Shown piece after piece: positions 1 to 6,578 of a stretch of 20,786 nucleotides of DNA; within the stretch, counting starts at the first letter, position 1; every line of letters begins with the position of its first letter. The notes below the pieces were generated by a model. It did no database searches. It saw only the letters and a program-made list of their open reading frames with translations, and was not told the origin of the DNA. Origin of the DNA: JBNARI01 sp049718765 (GTDB taxonomy: Bacteria > Bacillota > Sulfobacillia > DUMF01). The stretch is taken from assembly GCA_049718765.1 (NCBI GenBank), contig JBNARI010000028.1, forward strand, positions 1-20,786, given 5' to 3'. A program made the translations under genes and the position numbers.

Positions 1-240
1 TACTATATCAACTATGCCTACAAATCACCACAGGACTGCTCACCTCCGCGTGTTTTTGCTTATTTCAATTTACCTCAAGGGCAGGTGAGGTCTCTCCTTT
101 TTCGTCCTCATGGAATTGCCATAAGCTCCTACAGTAAAAGTACGCTAACAAAGACAGATTGGTCGGACTTAATTGGACGGCACGACTGGCTCGCCGTCCC
201 TTGGCCGGGATGGGCTGGGATCACCGCTAGGCAGCTGTAA
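1..240 (+). CDS. C-terminal part of an unrecognised protein, cut by the window edge
   Basis: Frame 1 stays open from the first base to a TAA at 238-240, giving 79 codons. The residues end in a tryptophan-rich tail (DWLAVPWPGWAGITARQL). I do not recognise the family. The length is only modestly longer than chance for an open frame at this base composition, so the call rests on that plus a protein-like composition with no low-complexity stretches. It would be convergent with the butyrate kinase gene, with 37 bp between the two stop codons. No terminator hairpin with a T-run is visible in that gap. If real, the gene starts outside the window, and it is the only plus-strand gene here besides yyaC. 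Confidence 0.45.
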   Translation, partial: YYINYAYKSPQDCSPPRVFAYFNLPQGQVRSLLFRPHGIAISSYSKSTLTKTDWSDLIGRHDWLAVPWPGWAGITARQL

Positions 241-277
241 CGTACATGGCTACGGTTTCTCCACTGCCCGCAAGCAG

Positions 278-1375
278 CTAGATCCTAGCAGAGCGGTACA
301 CTTTCGGCCTTTCGTTCCCTGTGAGAACACGCAGTGCTCCCTCGACTAACGCTTCCATCTCGCCTTCTCCTGGAAACACCATGATTCGTCCAAGAAATCC
401 TACCCTCTCCTTGATCCACCCAACAAGACGCTCAGAGTAGGCCAGCCCGCCCGTCAGTACGATGGCATCGATGTCCCCCTTGAGCACTGCCGCACATCCC
501 CCAATCTCCTTGGCAATCTGGTAGGCCATTGCCTCGTACACAGTCCGAGCATCGCTGTCCCCTTTGGAAATGCGGTCCTCCACCTCCTGAGCGTTGTTGG
601 TGCCCAGATAGCTTACTAGCCCGCCACAACCTACTAGGCGTTTCCTTAGCTGCTGTTCGGTAAGACCGCTCTGGTAACACATCTGGATCACGCTGCCCAC
701 AGGCAAGCCACCCGCCCTTTCTGGAGAAAACGGCCCCTCCCCCTCCAATGCATTGTTGACATCCACAACCCTGCCCCTACGGTGAGCCCCCACAGAGATA
801 CCGCCTCCCATGTGCGCGACTATCATATTGCACTCTTCATATGGCTTGCCCAGCAAAGCCGCTGCCTTGTGAGCAATGGCTTTCTGATTAAGCGCGTGGA
901 ACACGCTCCTCCTTTCAATTCCCTTAAGGCCGCTCACACGCGCCAACGGTTCTAGCTCGTCTACAGTGGGCGGGTCCACCATGTAGGCGGAGATGCCCGC
1001 TGCACGGGCTATCGCTTGCGCTAGCAAAGGTCCAAGGTTAGACGCGTGTTCGTCTGGTGTTTCCATGAGTTCACGACACAAGCCTTCGTCGACCAGATAG
1101 GTGCCGCTTTCCACCGAACCAACCAAGCCACAACGAGCAACAACGCAGTCCAATTGGGAAATCGAGATGCCTTGTTCTTCCAGGAACCTCATTACCGCAT
1201 GCTTTCTGAACTCCAACTGGTCAAGCACCCTCCTGAACTGGGCTAGCTCGCTTGCGCGGTGGAACACAGCTCTCTCAGCAACTGGTTGCTCTCTGGCGAA
1301 CACAGCCACTTTTGTGGAAGTGGAGCCAGGATTAATCACCAAGATCAACGGCCTGCCTTCGTCCGAAACCTCCAC
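278..1375 (-). CDS. buk: Butyrate kinase (or branched-chain fatty acid kinase)
   Basis: Acetokinase-family enzyme, 365 aa, close to the roughly 355 aa usual for butyrate kinases. It interconverts butyrate (or isobutyrate/isovalerate) plus ATP and the acyl phosphate in the cytosol. Visible motifs are the N-terminal phosphate-binding NPGSTSTK at about residues 15-22, the central IVAHMGGGISVGAH, and IVLTGGLAYS near the C-terminus; these are typical of Buk rather than AckA. The start is GTG at 1375, because AAGGAGG sits 8 nt upstream. The frame stays open to 1528, but the extra 51 residues look non-conserved. No phosphotransbutyrylase gene is next to it, so substrate and direction (butyrate formation or use of exogenous acids) cannot be fixed from context. 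Confidence 0.9.
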   Translation of the reverse strand: MEVSDEGRPLILVINPGSTSTKVAVFAREQPVAERAVFHRASELAQFRRVLDQLEFRKHAVMRFLEEQGISISQLDCVVARCGLVGSVESGTYLVDEGLCRELMETPDEHASNLGPLLAQAIARAAGISAYMVDPPTVDELEPLARVSGLKGIERRSVFHALNQKAIAHKAAALLGKPYEECNMIVAHMGGGISVGAHRRGRVVDVNNALEGEGPFSPERAGGLPVGSVIQMCYQSGLTEQQLRKRLVGCGGLVSYLGTNNAQEVEDRISKGDSDARTVYEAMAYQIAKEIGGCAAVLKGDIDAIVLTGGLAYSERLVGWIKERVGFLGRIMVFPGEGEMEALVEGALRVLTGNERPKVYRSARI

Positions 1376-1887
1376 AGTGTCGTCCTCCTTATTCCTTCTG
1401 GCTTGTGCCACGCCCAACCTCATCCTACTTATTCTGGCTGCGTAGGAATAGCTGCCAGGACGTGCTGGTGCCGTGGGAAAGAACTGCACACCGGGGCTGA
1501 TGTACCCACTTAGCGGGCCACCCGACATTCCCCATTTGTCCGCCTAGTAACCGTATTCACCTACAACGGCCCCAACGCTCAGTTAGCCGATATGCCAAAC
1601 CCAGATTTTCGATCTCACTGAAACTTTACATGGTGGACAACCGCGTTTCGTCATCACCCATTCTGTGCCGATCATTGGACCGCCGCCCCAGCACACCATC
1701 GCTACCACACAAAAACTGTAGGGGCTAGACGGTCACCTGCCTAACCCTAACTTCCAGGAGCTCATATTGATGAGCGCTGTCGGAGCTAGTCGGCGCTTTG
1801 TGCGCTCCATTTACGTAATCGGCCACAGCTCTGCCCCTCTGGCAGCTGTGGCCGGTTCCTTGACTGTCGGTCTCCTCTCTGCCCACG
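1376..1887. other. Gene-poor interval of about 0.5 kb
   Basis: The interval lies between the start of the butyrate kinase gene and the end of the ferredoxin gene. The kinase frame stays open to 1528 but is better read as its upstream region. I see no convincing -35/-10 pair for the kinase. A plus-strand 46-codon frame at 1770-1910 has AGGAG upstream but runs through the hairpin and into the ferredoxin gene antisense, and I do not trust it. The clear structure is the 11-bp inverted repeat at 1820-1854, listed separately. Confidence 0.6.
1820..1854 (-). terminator. Hairpin after the ferredoxin gene, possible terminator
   Basis: CGGCCACAGCT (1820-1830) and AGCTGTGGCCG (1844-1854) are perfect inverted repeats of 11 bp around a 13-nt loop. 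The hairpin lies 33 bp past the ferredoxin stop in the direction of transcription. No T-run follows (the minus strand continues GATTACGTAAATGG). It is therefore either a weak or Rho-assisted terminator, an RNA 3'-end stabiliser, or a protein-binding palindrome. Confidence 0.45.
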
Positions 1888-2139
1888 CTAGTCCACCCTG
1901 TATTGCTTGAGCATTGTGAGAGGTGGAAACTTGATGGCCTCTGCAGGACACCTGGGCGCGCAGGACGAACAGCCAACGACGCAGTTGTAAGGGTTCCTGA
2001 CTACAGGTTTCCCAGTCTTGTCGTTCCATTCATAGGTGCCGTGGCTACAAAACTCGAAACAGCTCTTGCAGCCAATGCATTTTTCTTCATCCACAGTTGG
2101 ATACCACGGAATCTGCTCCCTGGGTACTGCAAATCTCAC
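1888..2139 (-). CDS. Small ferredoxin with two 4Fe-4S cluster motifs
   Basis: An 83-residue low-potential electron carrier of the bacterial dicluster ferredoxin type. Cluster ligands are C21, C24, C27, C31 (CIGCKSCFEFC) and C53, C57, C60, C64 (CVVGCSSCAPRCP). The second group is spaced CxxxCxxCxxxCP, one residue longer than the usual CxxC at its beginning. The start is taken as GTG 2139, because GAGGAGG lies 7 nt upstream. An earlier in-frame GTG at 2172 would overlap the thioredoxin gene and lacks a comparable site. The gene follows the thioredoxin gene by 17 bp and is presumably co-transcribed, suggesting a shared redox job. The electron donor and acceptor are not identifiable from the neighbourhood. 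Confidence 0.85.
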   Translation of the reverse strand: MRFAVPREQIPWYPTVDEEKCIGCKSCFEFCSHGTYEWNDKTGKPVVRNPYNCVVGCSSCAPRCPAEAIKFPPLTMLKQYRVD

Positions 2140-2156
2140 CACAAACCCTCCTCGGT

Positions 2157-2390
2157 TCACTTGCCGAACCACTGCCGCACTTGCGCTTCGGTGGGAACCT
2201 TTCCCTCGATCTTCTTCTCGCCGTTCACGAACACTGCAGGCGTCATAGTAACGCCCCTGTCGATTATCTGGTCTAGGTCAGTCACATGCACGATCTCTGC
2301 TTCCACCCCTGTACTCTTCAGCACTTCCTCGATTAGCTGTTCAGTCTTCCTGCATTTAGGGCAACCCACTCCGAATATTTCCACCTTCAC
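2157..2390 (-). CDS. Small thioredoxin-like protein (redox-active disulfide protein type)
   Basis: A 77-residue thioredoxin-fold protein with active-site CPKC at residues 10-13 and a TPAVFVNG segment containing the cis-proline at about 50-57. The short length, with no room for the extra N-terminal strand and helix of classical thioredoxins, matches the MTH895-like 'small thioredoxin / redox-active disulfide protein 2' group. It should catalyse cytosolic thiol-disulfide exchange. The start is GTG, with a G-rich Shine-Dalgarno (AAGGGGGG) 7 nt upstream. It is the first gene of a two-gene unit with the ferredoxin. Such proteins often sit beside permeases or metal-handling genes, but none is here. 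Confidence 0.85.
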   Translation of the reverse strand: MKVEIFGVGCPKCRKTEQLIEEVLKSTGVEAEIVHVTDLDQIIDRGVTMTPAVFVNGEKKIEGKVPTEAQVRQWFGK

Positions 2391-2456
2391 GTCAGTACCC
2401 CCCTTGGTGACTTTTCGCGTGAACTTGCTTCCTATATTACCATTTGGCCATGCATT

Positions 2457-2486
2457 ACGTTACACTAACGATCTAATTTGTGTCAA
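2457..2486 (-). promoter_or_regulatory. Possible sigma-A promoter for the thioredoxin-ferredoxin pair
   Basis: On the minus strand TTGACA (2481-2486) is a perfect -35. An 18-bp spacer leads to TAACGT (2457-2462), a poor -10 with three of six matches. The element lies in the 111-bp gap after purA, about 66 bp before the thioredoxin start. The -35 is strong and the -10 weak, so it may be regulated or misplaced by a base or two. Confidence 0.35.
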
Positions 2487-2501
2487 CTGAACAACTTGGC
2501 T

Positions 2502-3785
2502 CTAAAACACGTCGCTGACCGCAAAGGTGCTGCCTCTTTCACGACCAACAGAGACGATGCTGATCTTGGTGCCTGTAACCTCTTCGATGAGCCTCAAGTA
2601 CACCCTAGCCTCTGAAGGTAAATCTTCGAACCGTTTCACCTCTTCGATGGACCCCTGCCACCCAGGCAACTCCACGTAGCAAGGTTGGAAGCTCGAGTAC
2701 TCCTCTACGTTAAACGAAACGTCCACCAATTCCTTGTTGCCCTGTTTGTAGGCGACGCATACTTTCAGGTTCTCCAGCCCTGAAAGGGTGTCAAGCTTTG
2801 ACACCGCCAAAGAGGTGATCCCGTTCACCCTGCACGCGTACTTCACTATCACCAAGTCAAGCCAGCCCACTCTCCTGGGTCGCCCTGTGGTCGCGCCGTA
2901 TTCGAAGCCGCGTTCCCGTATCCAAGTACCCAGCTCGTCCTTGAGCTCGGTAAGGAGTGGGCCATCCCCGACCCTGGTGGAGTAAGCCTTAACCACACCA
3001 ACTACACCATTTATCTTGGTGGGCCCAACCCCTGTACCAGTACACGCTCCCCCTGCAGTGGGATTAGACGCAGTCACAAAGGGATACGTGCCGTGGTCTA
3101 TGTCAAGCATCGTTCCTTGGGCTCCTTCAAGGAGTACCCGTTTGCCAGCATCCACGTACTCATTTATGAGCTTGCTGCTATCGCAAACGAAAGGTTCCAG
3201 ACGCTTGGCTGCCTTCCTCAGCTCCCTCAAGATTTCCTCGGCATTCACGGGAGACATGCCGTATACCTTTTCCAGCAAGTGGTTTTTCGCAGCCACCAAC
3301 CTTTCAACCTTTGTCTGGAGGGAGGCCTCGTCGAACAAATCCGCAACCCTGAGGCCTGCCCTGGAGTACTTGTCTACGTAAGCAGGCCCGATACCCCTCT
3401 GGGTCGTGCCAATCCTGTTTTGGCCCCTCTGCTGTTCCTCTGCGCCGTCCAAAAGCTTGTGGTAAGGCATTACCAAGTGCGCAGTGTAGCCAATTCGCAG
3501 CCCAGATATGTCGTGTCCCCTTTGCTCCAGGTGATCCATCTCGTTGCAGAGCTCAATTGGGTCTATAACCATGCCCCCGGCCAAGACGCACACTTTCCCA
3601 GGATGCAGTATGCCCGACGGCACAAGATGGAGCCTATACTCCTGGCCGTTATACACCACTGTATGGCCCGCGTTAGCACCGCCCTGGTACCTCACGATCA
3701 TGTCAGCCTTTTGCGCCAAGTAGTCCGTTATCTTGCCCTTACCTTCATCGCCCCACTGAGTCCCAACAACCACAACTGCTGGCAT
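2502..3785 (-). CDS. purA: Adenylosuccinate synthetase
   Basis: 427 residues, the normal length. The enzyme joins IMP and aspartate using GTP to make adenylosuccinate, the first committed step from IMP to AMP. The N-terminal GTP/phosphate loop GDEGKGK is at residues 12-18, with catalytic D13 and H41 (NAGHT). Other visible segments are IGTTQRGIGPAY, the LLEGAQGTMLDIDHGTYPF stretch and TTGRPRRVGWLD. The start is ATG, preceded by GGAGG with about 8 nt spacing. It follows the COG2509 flavoprotein gene by 18 bp and closes the dnaB side of the operon series. Its place next to the replicative helicase matches B. subtilis (dnaC-purA). Confidence 0.97.
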   Translation of the reverse strand: MPAVVVVGTQWGDEGKGKITDYLAQKADMIVRYQGGANAGHTVVYNGQEYRLHLVPSGILHPGKVCVLAGGMVIDPIELCNEMDHLEQRGHDISGLRIGYTAHLVMPYHKLLDGAEEQQRGQNRIGTTQRGIGPAYVDKYSRAGLRVADLFDEASLQTKVERLVAAKNHLLEKVYGMSPVNAEEILRELRKAAKRLEPFVCDSSKLINEYVDAGKRVLLEGAQGTMLDIDHGTYPFVTASNPTAGGACTGTGVGPTKINGVVGVVKAYSTRVGDGPLLTELKDELGTWIRERGFEYGATTGRPRRVGWLDLVIVKYACRVNGITSLAVSKLDTLSGLENLKVCVAYKQGNKELVDVSFNVEEYSSFQPCYVELPGWQGSIEEVKRFEDLPSEARVYLRLIEEVTGTKISIVSVGRERGSTFAVSDVF

Positions 3786-3803
3786 ACCACTACCTCCACC
3801 TGA

Positions 3804-5207
3804 CTATTTTCCACGCAAAGCTCCAACTATTTGTCGGGCTACGTACACCCCAGACGCAGAAGCCTGAGCCAACCCGCGTGTTATCCCCGCTCCATCCCCA
3901 CACGCGTACAGGCCCTTCACCTTGGTCTGCAGGTCCCTACCTACCTCCAGGCGCGACGAATAAAACTTCACTTCCACACCGTATAGCAGCGTGTATCGCG
4001 AGTTAATGCCAGGCACCATCCGCTCCATTGCGTCCAACATCTCAATTATGTCTATGAGGAACCGATACGGTAGCACCAGGCTAAGGTCGCCAGGAGTAGC
4101 CTCACGGAGGGTAGGTTGAACCATGCTCTTGGCAATCCTCTTTTCAGTGGAGCGTCTCCCAGCCATCAGGTCGCCAAGGCGCTGAACGATCACGTTGCCC
4201 CCAAGTATGTTGGCTAAGCTCGCAATGTACCTGCCGTAAGTGATTGGTTCCTTGAAAGGCTCGGTGAAGGTCTTTGAAACCAACAAGGCAAAGTTGGTGT
4301 TTTCGGTGCGCACGTCGCGCCTGCTGTGTCCGTTTACAGTTATGAGCCCGTTGACGTTCTCAATGACAACTTCGCCGTAAGGGCAAACGCAAAAGGTCCT
4401 TACAGGGTCGTCAAAGGTAATTGAAAAGAAATGGAGCTTGGGCTCGTAAGAAACGCTTGTGAGGGGCTCTAGCACCACTGCAGGAACCTCTACCCGCACG
4501 CCAATGTCCACCGCATTGCTGTACAACTGTATGCCCAGCCTCCTGGCTTCCCTCGCCATCCACTCTGCACCGCCCCGTCCGGGAGCGCACACCACGGTTG
4601 AAGCTCGGATCTCCTCCCCAGTGGTGAGCTTGACCCCTGCCACGCGCGCCTCCCCCGAGGCAGTCGATTCCACAATTATTTGTTCTACCTCTGATTCGGT
4701 CATAATCTTGACCCGAGGCGCCAGGAAATCCCGCATCCCTTTTAAGATTACCGGGCAATGCTCTGTCCCAATGTGTCTCACGCGAGCAGGCACCAAGGTA
4801 AGACCTGCAGCCACAGCCTTGCGACCCAGTTCCTTCATTTGGAGTTCGTCTGTGCCGAACACTTCCGTGGTAGCACCGAACTGCAAGTATACGCCATCCA
4901 CGTATTCGATAAGTTCCCTTGCCAGGTCCTGGCCAACGTACTGGTCAAGCACCCCACCAAACTCGTTGGTTAGGGTTAGCTTACCATCACTGAAAGCACC
5001 CGCGCCACCCCAGCCCGACGTCACACAACACGGTTGACAACCAACGCAGCGCGCTCCCGTGGTATTCGCAGGGCACGAACGCTTCTCAATGGGCTTTCCC
5101 TTTTCCAGTAAAACAATACCCAGACCGGGTGCACGTCTAACCAGCTCAAGGGCGGTAAAAATCCCCGCCGGGCCTGCACCTACTATTGCGACGTCATACT
5201 GTTCCAC
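3804..5207 (-). CDS. FAD-dependent oxidoreductase of the COG2509 family
   Basis: 467 residues. The N-terminal dinucleotide-binding motif is GAGPAG (residues 10-15). A cysteine-rich segment with C45, C54, C57, C60 and C61 (CVGCQPCC) runs directly into SGWGGAGAFSDGKL, a signature of the COG2509 'uncharacterised FAD-dependent dehydrogenase' family. The C-terminal YACGDGAGITRGLAQASASG completes the FAD site. Substrate and electron acceptor are unknown for most of the family. The cysteine cluster could bind iron-sulfur or be redox-active; that is inference. GTG start with GGGAGGG upstream. It lies between dnaB (32 bp upstream) and purA (18 bp downstream), so it is probably co-transcribed with housekeeping replication and purine genes. 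Confidence 0.85.
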   Translation of the reverse strand: MEQYDVAIVGAGPAGIFTALELVRRAPGLGIVLLEKGKPIEKRSCPANTTGARCVGCQPCCVTSGWGGAGAFSDGKLTLTNEFGGVLDQYVGQDLARELIEYVDGVYLQFGATTEVFGTDELQMKELGRKAVAAGLTLVPARVRHIGTEHCPVILKGMRDFLAPRVKIMTESEVEQIIVESTASGEARVAGVKLTTGEEIRASTVVCAPGRGGAEWMAREARRLGIQLYSNAVDIGVRVEVPAVVLEPLTSVSYEPKLHFFSITFDDPVRTFCVCPYGEVVIENVNGLITVNGHSRRDVRTENTNFALLVSKTFTEPFKEPITYGRYIASLANILGGNVIVQRLGDLMAGRRSTEKRIAKSMVQPTLREATPGDLSLVLPYRFLIDIIEMLDAMERMVPGINSRYTLLYGVEVKFYSSRLEVGRDLQTKVKGLYACGDGAGITRGLAQASASGVYVARQIVGALRGK

Positions 5208-5239
5208 GCCCCACCCTCCCGCACCAGCTATTATATGGG

Positions 5240-6565
5240 CTAAGCGCGCCGCAAATCCAGGCTCTCGAACCGGCAGAAGTTCCTCAGGAAATACAACTTG
5301 ATGGACCCAGTTGGCCCGTTTCGCTGCTTAGCCAAGATGACCTCCACTATCTGGGAGGTCTCCATTTCTGGGCTGGAGTGCAGGAAGATCACTATGTCTG
5401 CATCCTGCTCAATTGCCCCCGATTCGCGCAAGTCGGAAAGCTGTGGACGCCTGTCTTGCCTTTGTTCCACTGCACGGCTCAGCTGGGATAGGGCAATCAC
5501 AGGGACCTTCAGTTCTCTGCCTAACGCTTTCAAGGACCGAGAAATCTCGCTTATTTCCTGTTGCCGGTTCTCGGCTTTCCCCCGTCCCTGCATGAGCTGC
5601 AGGTAGTCAATCACGATGAGCCCTAGGCCATGCTCTGCCTTTATCCTTCGAGCCTTGGTCCGCAGCTCCATTATTGATATGCTTGGGGTATCGTCCACGA
5701 AGATTGGTGCCTCCCCAAGCCGCCCAAGGGCAATCGAAAGCCTTCGCCAGTCGTCGTCATCGAGGAACCCCTGGCGAAGCTTTTGTCCATCTATGCTTGC
5801 TTCAGAGCAAAGCATCCTCTGGGCAATTTGCTCTTTTGACATCTCTAGGCTGAATATGGCAGTGGGAATCTTCTCCTTTACGGCTGCATTGCGCACTATG
5901 TTTAAGGCCATGGTGGTCTTGCCCTGAGACGGCCGTGCTGCAAGGATTACAAGATCTGAGGGTTGAAATCCTGATGTCAGCGCATCCAAGTCCTTGAAGC
6001 CAGATGGGATACCAATGGCGTTGCCTCTGTTAGCGTAGAGCTTCTCGATCCTTTCGAGGGTCTCCACCAGCACGTCCCTCATCAGGTAGTACCCCTGGAC
6101 GGAGCGCCTCTGGGATATCTCGAATATGAGCTGTTCCGCCCTATCTATGATTTCTTCGACGTCCTCTTTTGCGGCATATCCTTGCCTGACTATCTCGGTA
6201 CCCGCATCGATTAGCTGTCGCAGTAGGGATTTCTCTTCAACGATTCGGCAATAATACTCCACGTTTGCGGCAGTGGGCACAACGTTAGCCAGCTCGCTCA
6301 AGTACTCCACGCCACCCACAGACTCAAGCTGGCCTCGCCTCTGCAGCTCCTCGGACAGAGTCACCAGATCCACTGCGCCCCCCTGGTCGAAAAGCTCTAT
6401 CATGGTACGGAAAATGATCTGGTGGGCAGTTACGTAAAAGTCTTCTGGGCGCAACAGCTCCATTGCCCTGAGGATTGCCTTCTTGTCAATCAACATGGAG
6501 CCCAGGACGGATTGCTCCGCTTCCACGTGCTGAGGCGGTACCCTGGTAGCTACCGATTCAGTCAC
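5240..6565 (-). CDS. dnaB: Replicative DNA helicase DnaB (DnaC in B. subtilis)
   Basis: 441 residues, normal length. This is the hexameric helicase that unwinds the fork and recruits primase. The N-terminal domain begins PPQHVEAEQSVLGSML. The RecA-like C-terminal domain carries Walker A ARPSQGKTT at about residues 210-218, Walker B LIVIDYLQLM, and the SQLSRAVEQR / DLRESGAIEQDADI segments of the family. No intein is present. The start is GTG 6565, with GAGAGGTG 7 nt upstream, 13 bp after the lonC stop. A TTG at 6598 would add 11 atypical residues overlapping lonC. The order rplI-lonC-dnaB-purA is syntenic with B. subtilis apart from lonC. Confidence 0.96.
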   Translation of the reverse strand: MTESVATRVPPQHVEAEQSVLGSMLIDKKAILRAMELLRPEDFYVTAHQIIFRTMIELFDQGGAVDLVTLSEELQRRGQLESVGGVEYLSELANVVPTAANVEYYCRIVEEKSLLRQLIDAGTEIVRQGYAAKEDVEEIIDRAEQLIFEISQRRSVQGYYLMRDVLVETLERIEKLYANRGNAIGIPSGFKDLDALTSGFQPSDLVILAARPSQGKTTMALNIVRNAAVKEKIPTAIFSLEMSKEQIAQRMLCSEASIDGQKLRQGFLDDDDWRRLSIALGRLGEAPIFVDDTPSISIMELRTKARRIKAEHGLGLIVIDYLQLMQGRGKAENRQQEISEISRSLKALGRELKVPVIALSQLSRAVEQRQDRRPQLSDLRESGAIEQDADIVIFLHSSPEMETSQIVEVILAKQRNGPTGSIKLYFLRNFCRFESLDLRRA

Positions 6566-6578
6566 TTCACCACACCTC

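Noticed and set aside
1376..1528. N-terminal extension of butyrate kinase to a start at 1528
   Set aside because: AAGGAGG with 8-nt spacing precedes GTG 1375, and the resulting N-terminus matches family length; the extension is unlike acetokinase-family sequence.
1770..1910. Plus-strand 46-codon frame with AGGAG upstream
   Set aside because: It runs through the perfect hairpin and antisense into the ferredoxin gene, has no recognisable features, and its length is expected by chance.
6519..6534. parS half-site TTCCACGTGCTG in dnaB
   Set aside because: Only one arm fits the consensus and the other is mismatched at all arm positions.
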